Shown: piece after piece, positions 45,057-57,771 of the stretch | Numbering within the stretch: the stretch's first letter is position 1 | Layout: each line of letters starts with the position of its first letter | DNA from: Hyaloperonospora brassicae | Taxonomy: Eukaryota > Oomycota > Peronosporomycetes > Peronosporales > Peronosporaceae | Assembly: GCA_947650285.1 (NCBI GenBank) | Contig: CANTFL010001445.1 | Location: 992,001 to 1,056,000, forward strand | Length of the DNA: 64,000 nucleotides | Direction: 5' to 3' | Notes under the pieces: model-generated | What the model was told of the DNA's origin: nothing | The model's database searches: none | Seen by the model: the letters and a program-made list of their open reading frames with translations, nothing else | Translations under genes and position numbers: made by a program

Positions 45057-48000
45057 GCGGGGGCGCTACGGTGGACAAGAAGCGCCTTTCGTTTAACAAA
45101 TGCTGGCGCTTTTCTTTGCAGCTGAGCAAGAATTTTCAAACCCTCCCATACACGATAACGATTTGCAACTATTTACTTTGACGGCCCCTTAAGTGCGCGT
45201 TTCTTATCGTGCTATTTTAAGGACGCTTGCGTTCTTCAATGGGTTTGCTGTCAATTGAATTTAGATTGTGGAGGGTTTTATAGCTGTATTACATACTGCC
45301 GGACCCGTGCCATGCGTGCTGTTTGTCGTCAGTGTGCGATTGCGTTTGATTCGGTTTTTGATATCCGAATAACACCGGATGCGGTTCCAGAAAAGGTTAG
45401 CGGCAAATGTTGTTGTGGATGAGACTTGATTGTATAAGCTCGCAGGGATTGCGTTTTTGCGTGACATGTACAATACTGCAATTGAACAACATGCGGCAAT
45501 CCGAAATTCGTTTAATAAGCTGATCCATGGGGAGCTGTAGAAAGTATGTAGTAACTTCACTCGTGCAAAAAAGGTAGCAGTAAAGTAGAATGTATTCAGT
45601 GCTTATCTTCTCTGTCAACACTACAATATCACTTCCCCTTTAGTGCAGGTTGACCAGGTCAAGTCGCACATGGCGCACGTCCATTCTGCCCATCATCATA
45701 CGCTGATCCCATGTGGCGTCCGTATGTCCTTGTCTCACATGTCATGACATCTCGTTAACTTGGCATGACGATCGTAGCCCCTCGTCCCATCGTCAAGATT
45801 TCACTTATCAGCCGATCGTGCGAGGTCCGAAGATACTCTAATATGTCTGCACTCGAACCTGATCACCTTCATGACCTTTGAAAAATTTATCTTGTGACAG
45901 GTTCGTACCTGGTACTTTGTATAAACATTAATCGCGCCAATTGCAGCCAAAATCTCACGACCAGTTAAAGGCCCTGAGAAAAAGGGGAGAATGTGATGAA
46001 AATGTGAGAAAAGATGAATTGTATGGTTTTGGAATCGCGCTAGTGCTAGCATGTCGCGCCAATTCCAGATATAAATCGCAATTGTAGGCAAAATAAGCGG
46101 TTAAAAATGTTGAGTCAACAACAAAGACCCGGGTTTCACACTTGTTGAGTTCGTCATGTGGCGGAACGGATACTGAGCAGACAACGTAACTGTTACGACC
46201 AGCACAACACTATCACTCTCCATCAGTTTCAATCCCTTTTAGCGCGACGCAATTTACGTACAACACTGGGTCAGAGAGAATTTGGGCCTTGGTGGATACT
46301 AAAGTCAAATTTAGGCATACGTATTCGCCTGCGGCAAGCAAAATAAAAAAGTATCTAACAACCTGCATAAATACTTAGTATCGAACAAGCACCCAAAGAT
46401 TAGAAGCCTTTTGATGAAGAGTATTGCAATAGGTCGTTTAGTACAACTGAATATTATAAGCTGAACCTCGATGAATCAGCGCGTCAGAATTTGCTCGGTT
46501 ATTGGTCAGGGCATTCATGACTTTATGCGGTTGTATCTTTTTTGCAGCTTCTATACATGTACGATAGAAAGATTCCAATCGACTTTCATTTTTTAGATGC
46601 CGACCTCGTTTAGAGGCACGTTGTATTATTTTGAGAGGAGATGTCGCATGGAGAAAAATGCAGGCTACTGGAATCTGGACACAATTTTGTGTGTCCCCAC
46701 CCATTGTAACAGCAAAGAAATCACCTCCATATTCTAATTAGTAGCTCCAGGCCAGATACAGCCACAAAAGAATGTCAAGATACAGAAAACAAGTCCCGAA
46801 GGTAATACTGCAAAATCGGTTCAAGGAGCATGTATACTTGGAGAGCGGACGACATGTAGAGAAATTGAGAGAGTCCCAATAGCTAAGGAATGCGAAGAAC
46901 AAAGAGATAATCAACAGAAAAAAATATTGCAAGTAAAGCAAGTAAGTCCAGTCAGAAAGATATGGGCTTTACGACAGCAATATTCAGCCAATAATTAGCT
47001 GAGCACAATTTTCAATAGATTTTTTTCCATTGGTCATGCTCTACGAAACACGCGTCATGTATTATGATAGAAGGTTCCACAATCATATTGACAATATGAT
47101 GGCGTCCATCCATCCGTCGGTTTGATGAGATATGGCACAACTGACCTTAAATTAGAGTTATATCATACAAGAGCTTAGACCCTAGGTTCGCGAGGGTTTG
47201 TCTTTGATACGTGGTACCTCATTCTGGTCATGATTCCAACAGTATTCATCCAAATTTCTAATCAATTTGCTATTCGTCCTGTATTCTTAACTTTTATACA
47301 ATAATAGTAGTGAACTAATCTTGATCTCCGTTGATTAGCCTGTAATTTAAACTTCGTTTAAAAAAAGAATTGGACCTCTAATTTTTCCTACACGTGCAAC
47401 AATTCATGTTGTATTATCTGCCTTCTTTCCATAACACCTCCTTCTACGAAGTTTATCTCGCTTATAGCCTTGCTTTACCGTAGATCCCAGCCCCATTTTA
47501 CTTAGTTTGCATAAGATATGGTAATTTCAATAACAGATTTGCCCTAATTCTTGTAAATTGGCACCGCCCATATGGTTTCTTATAATTTGGTCGTGAGGAC
47601 TCTATATAAGATACGATAATTAGGTCTCTATTCATATTTCCTTCCAAGATAACATCTCTCATAAGAGAATTATTTTGAGACCATTGCCTTCATCCTACAG
47701 CAGTCTAACTTTTGGCCGGTCTGGATGAATGTCACTTTCATTTGCTCAGATGAGAGATTACTGAACATTTCGGTAAGTTAGGCAAATATTAAAAGAAGCT
47801 GCATGATTTTCGTATTCTTCGAACAAACCGAAGAGGCCGATTACACATGTATGCTATTTTGCGCACCCGCTTCTTCGAATTGTCACAGGTGTAGCTAACC
47901 ATTGTGTCAATTATTGATCCAAATTGCTACATTACTCTTTCGCTGATCATCTCGATCTCCAGTCGCATGTTTATCGTTGATGTAGCTATATAAGAATTTC

Positions 48001-49024
48001 TCTGATTACGATGTCACTTTCTTGATCGATCCATCCTGACTTTTAAAGATCTTTCACTTTGTGTCGGTTTACAACTTGCTGTTCTGGCCATTTATATGTA
48101 TAATATGATATAGTATATTATCGATTATAAAGCGGTATCATAGCGCGGGATAGACGCTTTAATACGGGCAAATTTGTCGATTGATGCCAGCCACGAAAGT
48201 ATAAGCATCCAAGGTCAAGTTTTGTATCACACTTGGGGCGAAACCAATTGCTTGAAGTCAATATGTCATGGTTTGTTGTTGCAAAGGTATGAAAGAATAA
48301 ACAAACGCGCAGAAATTATTGGCAGCAAAGTTGGCCACCGATCATCCCATATAGCTATACATGCTATCAAAATTTGGCGCAAATATTTTCCATTATAATT
48401 GACAGTAGTTTAAGTCGTCTGAGATAAACCTGCTCTAGAGATTTTATAATGGAAATATAGGCTATACGACATGCGTAACCCAGTGCTTCTTCTAAATCGT
48501 TTGAGTAAAAATCAATTTGGGTTCACAAAAATTGTGCGATGTGGCAATGTTGCTCAAAGAGGTTGAGGCTATCTTCCAAGTTCAGACAATTATTTGTAGT
48601 TCAGCATAAGACACATCGCTTTTAGACCCGTACGTTACGTACAAAGGGGTCACGCGTGGCTACGGTAGATGTGGCTGCGTCACTTACTCAATAACTTATT
48701 TGTTATTAATAACCTGCATACTTACTGTAGCAGAAACATCAAATCTTAAGATTACGGTACTGCTATGTAGTTCGCGATCACTTGCGCCAGGTATGGACGG
48801 CGCATTTAAAGATTTAGGTAGTTCACTGATTTCAATGGATATGTAGATATCCATGAAATAGTTAGTAGATACATTGGGGCGCTTTGGATGCTTATAGGCA
48901 TCGATATGAACAAAGCTAAACTAATCTTGTACTGCACTCTCAATCCGCGATACGTGTGTGCATACAAGTAGACAAGGACACATGACATATTTTGCGGTTA
49001 GTATTACGTAAAGCACTATTTCTC
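45057..49024. other. AT-rich gene-poor region
   Basis: Only short open frames, none with recognisable domains or convincing coding character. No repeat with a partner in the window was found here. Confidence 0.55.
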
Positions 49025-50016
49025 TGTGCAACCGTGCAATGTGACCCTGTCATAGTACAGAACTCGCGATGTCAGCGCAATCGTATTTTTCGTACGGTGT
49101 AGAAGTGGATCAAAGAATGGTGTAAGAATGGTACGGAGAAAAGGTTACCTTTCCACATGGTCTAGGAACAAAGTGCGGATGGGTAGACCACAACTACCGG
49201 ATTCGATTTGAAAGAGGAACCTTCTGAAGAGGGGATCGAATTGTATAGTGGATCCGATCCGGGAGTAGACACAATTAAAGAGGCGATCTTACCGTAGAGT
49301 AAATCCGATCAAATATGGAATTTGATTCCAGATCAGATCCCGACCTTAGTCAGGGGTAGGGGATAAGTTAGGAGCCTACGCGATAGAAGAGACAGAGGGA
49401 TTCATTAGACGACACGTGACGAGTGTCTTATATTATCGATATGCTAGGTTGTAGATTTAGCGATTCGGTTACCGAAGATTAATCAGACTTCAATTTACTA
49501 CAAAAGAAACGCGTCACCTCTTTCGGGACGGACAGTTAGCCTCCCGATGAAATAAAGAGTAGTTGCGCCGCTCCTCTATACAATTGTCGCACCTGGATTG
49601 TATGGCCAGGTGCGTTCAGGACTCTCACAAACATTAAGACAACGGCGATAGGGCGCAGCAAGAAAGCAAGGGTGATCGAGATCGCAAGACGGCTTCATTG
49701 GTCAGAAGGTCAAGCAGATCAATATCTACATATTGGACAAGGCGATCTCGTAGAGATCCAGGTATCTCATATCGAGTACCTACAAGTGACCTGTGATCTA
49801 GCAAAGATATCCACACGATCACACTCGTCCCAAACACGGTCAAGTTTAGCATCGACACGTGTCCACCGAGAAGAGCTTAGCCCGCCCTATCGATGGGTAC
49901 ACAATGTGACTAAGGATTATTACACGGAAATGGGGTGATTCTCCGATATTAGGTCTTCTGGGCACCAGTGGAGAGGCGGGATCACATCAAAATTAGGTGA
50001 ATATCTCTCCACCACA
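49025..50016 (+). repeat. Diverged solo LTR related to element B
   Basis: Plus-strand sequence aligns to the minus-strand sense of element B's LTR. Shared blocks are ATAAAGAG before a TGTCGCACCTGGATTGT block (49591 on), GGACAAGGCGATCTCGT (about 49736), ACACGGTCAAGTTT (about 49834) and the terminal block GCACCAGTGGAGAG up to CCACCACA at 50016. It lies in opposite orientation to element B and is strongly diverged. The start near TGTGCAACCG (49025) is tentative and no target duplication was found. The 19-bp GATC array is almost erased (about 49250-49340). Confidence 0.75.
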
Positions 50017-53000
50017 GTATAAACCAGCGATTTTATATATCCTCCTCTTATATTAGCATCATTTTCTGTGAAAATAGCACTACAACGTTTCACGAACCGA
50101 TAAAATAACATGACACTTCGGTCTCACATCGTAACTTCGATGCGGTAAATGTGTATTATTTGATTAGTTGACTATCCACGTGCGACGTAAGATCACACAC
50201 CAGCGTTTTGCGATCTCAGATTTGTGAAATTTTTCTGGCCAAATGCGACTTTCCACCACATCGCAGGATTTCCCTCTTACCGGGATCAAATACGCTCATT
50301 TTCCGGCCAAATGTGCCCATAGTTTAGACGTATAGTGTTTAGGATTCAGACTTCTCGTGCACGTATAATACCAAGACATGTTTTAATATTTGTGTACGAT
50401 GAAATGCTTCAAAGCGGGCCTGCAAGACGGATGATCGTAGCCACCAATTCTATGTGTCAAAATAAAATACAGTTTCTACCATATACGACTTATTACATCT
50501 TGTGATACCGATATGGTCAAGTGTCATCCTTAATGTCATTTCAATATTGCATTTAACATCATATCTGCTCACTGACGCACATCCTGAATATTCTGTAACG
50601 ACAAACCAGTAAGCCACGGAATGCGTTTTATGAAGCGCTTAATGTATTTTTTGATAAATATGCGCTTTTCAGTCGACCTCTTCTCAAATTTTTATAGTTG
50701 TGAAGTTGATCGACCGAAGAGTACGTGTTATTTGTCCGGAACCATCAGATGCCAAAGCAGCAAACGAACCTTCGTGTTCTGCTTCGTTCTCTCTCATATT
50801 GGTAGTGCATTTAGAAACGTTAGAAACGATACCACACATTGAAAGATTTTACTCCATATTAATGAATTAATTATTCATTCACTCAACCAGTTTATGCCCA
50901 TCAAGATTGTCAGCCAATAATTATTTTTATGTCTTCAACCTCTAATGAGGCATTGATACTCTTTACGTGCATTTGGTATTCGAGCAATATTCAAAAAAAC
51001 ATTATGTCCAATTCTTTACGTGAAGTTGTGCTAGCGGAAAGGGTACCAGCGCATTATCTACTTTTTTCGCATTGTATTATTTTGAACGAATCGTCAGCAA
51101 AGATGACTGGTCCTTATTATCCAATTACAACGTCGAGGGCCTTATTATCTATGTCAGCGTCTACTGTTGTAAAACAACAACGCCTCCTCTAATGCTAGCA
51201 TGTTTTGACAAACAACCTGAATGATAATTAATCCTTATTATTGCACTAAAGCGTGAATATATGTGATATTGGTCAGTTTAACTCACGACTGATGTAATTC
51301 ACTGCTTTATGAACCCATTTATTTAAAAATGTTTACAAAGTTAAGAATTCCTTTTTCTAGAATATGCCGCGATCACTATAGGAAAAAGTCCTTCGCACTA
51401 AGATGGTATTTGGCCTGAAGCACGTTTGACCTATACAAGAAATGCGATCATGGTTTTCGTTGAGGTTTGTTTATCAGTCGCATCGTTGATATTTCTTGTC
51501 CAATGCAACAATTCGGGATCACAAACCGTTTTAGAAAGCGGTAGTAGTGTACATGTCGAATCCACACGATCGGTACAACTCGTCCTCATAAATAAAAAAC
51601 CATGTTAAAAATAAAACGATAATTATATGACCTACCTAGCAAACCCTTCGTCACCCTCTGTGATTGAGACCATTAAGTCATCTGAGATCACCCAAGTACT
51701 ATAGTCAAGGAATTTAATAAAATTGAAAGCCCAAGTGGTCCACTTTGCGACATCCCTACATTTTGCGTCAATGTGGTGGACCGTATCTAACTTGCTCGGT
51801 CATTCACGTTGACATTAGCGCTTACGTCCATATTGGCTTTCTATAGCGGATTCACTTCTTTTCAGCCGAAAATGAAGAATTTTTATCCTAGTGTCGCTTA
51901 TCTATTATGGAAATTTTATGACAGGGGTAGTCCGTAACATATCATCTATATAAATGCTAATGTATTGTGAGTGTTATTCGATCATAGTTCACAATATACC
52001 TGGCTAAAAAATTATAGATGAAATATTACCCACAAGAATAAGAATGAAGGTCGCTCCAAATATCGGATAATGCAAACCACCATATCGACACAATAGACAC
52101 GAATCGCTGCTGGATACGCCCAAAAGGGGTGAGCGAGGAACCTACATCGGAGATTGTAGCTAAATCAAGTTTAAACTAAGACAAAGAAGATTGACCAAAG
52201 CTGAAGTTAAATCGAATAAGAACAATTTACCCCTCTTCTCTGAGGCTTTTATAGCTCTGCGATCTACCTCGAGCTTCTCAAAAGCTTACGTGTACGTGGC
52301 GTCCGGGAGCACTTAATAGTGTACTTGCTACGTACAAGGACTTACTGGTTATATGTATCGAATTGTGCCCGATTGCACAGTGGGTTTCTGCACATCACAT
52401 CAAAGTATCCCTATCGGTCAGTCGGTCTTCCGAGTGTTTAAAAGGTAGATTTACACAAGTATTTTGTAATGATAACCTCGCTAGAACTAAAACAAAATCC
52501 TAGAGCCGTGTAGTTTGTATAATACATAGACGCTTGTCCAATACCTAATAATGGTTATCACTTAGCCTTCATGTCATCATCACATAATTTGGCTCTATAT
52601 TGTCACGATTTAATTTCAGTTCCTTAATGCAGTACATTTCCATCGACCGATGTTCACGTATCTAGCATAGCTAAGCAACCGTTTTTGCGTCGTAACTGTT
52701 AAATTGTTTTTACAGTGAACACACTGTAGTCCCGTGACGATACATGTTCATAATGATTGGACAAATATGTACTATTTGAACATTCGTTTTGATATCTTCT
52801 GAACACTATTTAGTTTGGCTTGGATTGAAGTGATCAGCAAGATACTCTGATAATTAGCAGCTTATGAGCCGTCGCAGTTACTTATCGAGCTCAATTTGCA
52901 GAAAATGTATTGATAATATGTGTAGATGTATATACATTATTCTTTACTATTCTCTTTAGGAACGTGAAAACATATATATGGAACGCCCTGTCCCATGATA

Positions 53001-56000
53001 AAGTGCTAGTTGTTGCGAATTTGAGATATGATATTAAGTTGCCTTTATTGTATCGACAATTGGATTGTAAGAATTTAGAATGAGTACTTGTGTACTAGAA
53101 ACATCACAAGATCATAACACAATGACTTCACTGCATAACTTAAAACTACGTAGCTTCGTTACAGATAGAAGCAATTTAAAAATGCAATGTAAATATATAC
53201 TTTCTGTTTAAATAGACGGTCTTGAGACTTTACAAATCTTTTCGACGTTCATAAGCGAATAAGTGTTTTAGGGTAAACATATCGAACGCATTTACAAATA
53301 ATCGAAAGGTTATGACATTTTCGGGTCCATTAATAGTGCATTGTATAAAATAATAAATTGTTGGCATCCTCTTTGCGATAGCACAGCATATGTACACTCT
53401 GCAAATTCGCACCTTTATTCTATGTCAGCGTATTAATACACAAAATCGATGAAAATGAATGTAGGAAAGGTCAACCGAACGCGTAACATGATCAGGTTTA
53501 TAAAAGCGATTGAAAATGTAAATGCGTTAGATAAGAGCGTCTCATAAAGTTTTCTTTGTTCAAAGGACTAAATTCACGAATTTTATGAGTCATTATACCG
53601 CAAAAAAATGATGTAGAGAAGTGATATCTCAATATGCTCACGATTGCGCTTCAACATGGTCATTCCCTCATACTTCTTCAAAGCATCCTGACATTTATTT
53701 CTTTTTTTGGCTTGGAAAAGGCGGTGATTCAATGAGTCAAATAATTTAGAGCGTAAAGTCATACTCTTTCCTAGAGTAAAACCTCAGATTACATGGGCTT
53801 AAATGTTGAACTTGTACCACTTGAATCATATATTCTTAAATTGTAGCGTTATCAAATGTGATACATTTTGCTAGGTTGGATGTGAGCAAAACGTTCAAGC
53901 TTCACCGATTTAGTTTATTTTATTTTCTTCTGTTACCACCGATATTAAACTAAAATTCACAATTTTCAATGCAACCAGCATTTCCACCAGCATCACAAAC
54001 TTCAATATAACGTTTGTGACGGACACAACACTGCATCAGAAATTTGCGCTCGATCAGTTAACTTTCCACTCTTCGCGTTCGCACGCATCTGCGTGGCCAA
54101 CTGCAATAGCACTTAAACGTGCTTTATCAGATGTAATGAGACATCACATAGGTGTGGTATGTGTGGTACAAATCCCCTTGAAGTGTCAATGGGCTGGCAG
54201 TGACCGGCATAATAAAGATGTGACCTTTGAGACACATTTGCATTGGTAACGTCGTTAGCTGATGTCATCTGAAATATATTAGTCACTTCCGGATCATTAT
54301 TTTAGTCGAATGGTAAGTATTATTGAGGGATGAATACGAGTGATGCGTTGATCTTCATTGTCTGGATTCACGTGACAGGTTTCGATTGATTACGCCACAA
54401 GAAATTGGTTGTCAGAATATAGGTTCAAGGTAGGTGAATCAAAGCTTTGATTACTTAAAGTTTTATATTGAGTAGTATTTTATAGACAGACATGAGTTTT
54501 AGTTCGTAAGACCTCTAAAAGCCCTCCTCGTATTTAGAAGAAGCTCAGAAACCAAAACAGCTTTCCAATCAGTCGGAGTTTACCAACGAGTACACAAGTC
54601 GCATTACCTTCTCTCTCTGAGCCTTTTGGCTCAATACCAGCTCGGATAGGGCCATCGTCTAGCCTAGTGAAAGTTTTTTGATAAAAACAACCCCTTCTTA
54701 CAACACGGGATCTGTGCAGAACAAAAGTTCACTTACTCGATCATCAGGAATGGAGTGAGCCTATTTGACAGCGGTTCGGTACAATCCGACAGATTTTGCC
54801 TTTTCTTTTCAGTATGCTCTTACTGCCTTTGTTGGAAGAAGTGCATCGGTGGTTTAACTCTTGGAGCTTCTGCGCATATTTCTCCCAAACTTTGCTAATT
54901 TGAGCACAGCAGGCGACAGAATCGACAATTTACCGTGTAAATCGATGTAGTTACCTATATTGCGTATAAGAGCAATCATTACAAAGCACGATGCTAAGAG
55001 GGAAGTATACAATATTTATAAATTTGCTTAACGTGGAAATCTAATTTGACCGGACCAAGCGGTCACAATGATATGGTCTATGAGCTATATATGAGACCAA
55101 AACACGTTAAAATCTTAACTTCAGATTACGCAGCAAATGAGTTCTTAGGAGGAGGCGCGAGAGTCTTATTTTGAGAGGTATATAACCGTGAATATTTCAA
55201 CAATCGCTGAAGTGGGGGTAGGCAAGTCTAGTGAATATCAATACGACCGGCTAGAAAATCTTTACGCCTGAAGAAGATGGAAAGAGCTCTTCAAGGATCT
55301 GGCTATTGGTCCCTGACCACTGAGTAGCTAAACGGCGCGACCTGTTTACAGACAGTGCACAATATTAGTAAGAAGATTTCAAAGTCACACGAAAGAGCAC
55401 ACATCGGTACCGGAGGGCTTCTTTCGATGACTATCGAATCACAGCGAACTATATGGTCCGGATACCCGCGCGTGGAAAATCGTTCAGTCAAATTACCAGC
55501 ATTTCCTCGCGTATCGACATCGGCTCATCAAAACTAGTGTCTTCATGATCGTAGCAATAGGAATCGGAAACTCAAAGGTAGAGAATTTCGAAGCTGCTCG
55601 TTAGCTTTTAAGAAAGTGAATTTTAGACTCCAAGCGCCGATGGTTTACGTTCTAACGCTGTACCGGTAGGATACATTAATTGGGCAATTAGGTCTCCGAT
55701 AATTTTTTTTACCTTACACTGAAAATTAGATCAGTATCGAGCCCATCAATGATTCTCAGATCAACTAGGGGTTGATGCTGAATTTGTCCGATGAAGACAC
55801 TGTCGATGGTAAAATTGATTAAACAGATGGAGATTGTAGTTTCAATGCATGATGGAGTGCAAGATGTCGCGATTCAAAAAGTTTTGCATGAGAGGACCGA
55901 AATATCCAGAAACCGACGCGTCCATTGTGTGTAGAGTTTGAAGCAGAATATAGTGCTGTTATGGATAACATTGTGGCTTAGCATCGAAATGTCTTTATTA

Positions 56001-56981
56001 AATAACAGGCTATCAAGCCGCCCGCTAAACGAAATGACAAAGGCCGATCGTAGAACGACCGTGTGCTGTATCTGGTGGTCGCTCAGTAGGAATTGAGCAC
56101 GGATGACAATTTTGTTCTGTTAATTGTGGTGAGTTGCAACTTGCCTGGGCCTCAAGCCTTAATGAATTTCGTGCAACATGTTCTCACGCACGACGTGGCG
56201 CATGCGAGAAGATTGTCTCATTAATCTGAGGACTGGAATATGAAACAGTAGGAAAAAAGCTGTTCGTGCATGTTTGGAACTCGATGAATACATAGACAAC
56301 CACGCAAGTGTGGTAACGTTGAACATATTGCGCGTATTTGCAACTACCAATGTATCTCAAAAGAGCTCTGGTGGAAGTGTCAATCATTATGGATGTTTTT
56401 ATGATACTATGAGTCGCGATTCAGATGATGATGATTGAGGTCTTAACACTAGTGCACGTTGTCGATTAATCGAGATATGTCGATATTGTGTATGTCCGAA
56501 CAATGCCGAAGCAGTGACGTGCTACACTTTCATTATGATAACTTATTGCAAATAGAGATTCGTGGTAGTGCTGGTTAAAAATCCTTTCTCGATGGTGAAA
56601 GCACTGCAAATTAGATATTGAAACTTACAACTCACCACAATCGAACAGAATTTAGTGACTCATGGTCGAGTTCGAGAAAATGGGTATGTATTGAGCATTA
56701 TTCAAAAATGACATACTGTCGAAGTGATGGGAATGTGATTTTGACGGGAAGATCTGTATACGTGATGGAGTTGACCGTATTGATATCAACTAGGGCAAAA
56801 AATTATGGAGTTGTAATAAGCACTGTGAGTACAACGCATCCTTATCATGCTGAGTACAAATGTATGCGTATGAATCTTCATGGGTGATTAGGTCATTTAG
56901 TAAATGACAAAATCTTAGGGTCGAGAGTATGACAAATTAATCAATCAATCGACCACGTACACCGCGTTGTTTGACTTGAAC
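50017..56981. other. AT-rich gene-poor region
   Basis: No supported gene apart from the small secreted-type frame at 51450-51608. Segments at about 52.1-52.3 kb and 54.5-54.7 kb share short CT-rich patches (CTTCTCTCTGAG-like) that could be eroded transposon ends, too weak to call. Confidence 0.5.
51450..51608 (+). CDS. Possible short secreted protein (decayed effector-like frame)
   Basis: A 52-residue frame from ATG 51450. It opens with a textbook signal-peptide profile (VFVEVCLSVASLIFLVQC) followed by a Ser-rich mature part ending NKKPC. Isolated, without a recognisable core promoter. There is no intact RXLR; the nearest is TRSVQ at the usual distance. It could be the 5' remnant of a secreted effector gene or a chance frame in AT-rich DNA. 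Confidence 0.25.
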   Translation: MVFVEVCLSVASLIFLVQCNNSGSQTVLESGSSVHVESTRSVQLVLINKKPC

Positions 56982-57771
56982 ATGGGAGAAACTTGTGCGT
57001 TTTTTTGCAAACAAGACACAGATGAGAGTGCACTCACACACATTGCCAAGAAGCGCTTTGCGATAAATTGAAGGTTCTACTTCCGCCGCAAGACGGCAGA
57101 AGCAACGGGTACCTGGTCACTGTTGTCGACCACGGACCCTTTATAGCCGTTACGTTTTTGCCAAGACAAATTCTATGTAGCGAAAAAGTTTGAACATCAT
57201 TTAGCATTTTGAGAAATGATACAATTGCCGCGGGTATGTGCTTATGACTCACGGTGGCGGTATTCAAAACAATTGTTTATATTGTCGTGAATATAAATTT
57301 GTTAGTGAAACGACGGAAGATGAAGACCAGGCTGAATGTGAAAATGCTAATGACCAGACTGGAAATGAAAAGGCTGAGCATATGCATTTAGCGATGATGA
57401 GCATCATTCGCTGCATATTCGACCTAGTAATTCGTCTTATTCATTTTGGGTCGATTGAGCAAAAAGTATCGCCTACTTTTTTATCCAATACCGGCACATA
57501 CAATCCCAAGGTATTAGTTGTGATAGGAATGCTGGCCCGACATCCGACAAATCACGTAGAAATTGTTGTCTTTGAGTCGGTGATGAAAAGTATTTTTTCA
57601 ATTCAGCTTTTGGGTGACCGTGTTGTAATTACAACACGGCGTGTTCGTAAAATTGCGATGTTTCCAAACGAAGAAAACGGGAAATTGAGAGATCATATGC
57701 AGAATGGAGGAAAAAGACTAGGAAGAGCTTGCGCATACGCGCGCAAAGCTGACGCAATTGATTCGGATTAA
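56982..57771 (+). pseudogene. Decayed unidentified gene
   Basis: From ATG 56982 a frame runs about 25 codons to a frameshift near 57060, continues with KLKVLLPPQDGRSNGYLVTV to a stop near 57189, and is followed by a 176-codon frame (ATG 57244 to TAA 57769). That is the longest open stretch in this 16-kb AT-rich region. The last part has an acidic segment, a hydrophobic stretch (MMSIIRCIFDLVIRLIHF) and a basic end. No family is recognised. Whether the three parts belong together is inference. Confidence 0.3.

Noticed and set aside
52100..54700. LTR pair of an old copia-like element
   Set aside because: Only short CT-rich patches are shared between about 52.2 and 54.6 kb; no coding remnant lies between.
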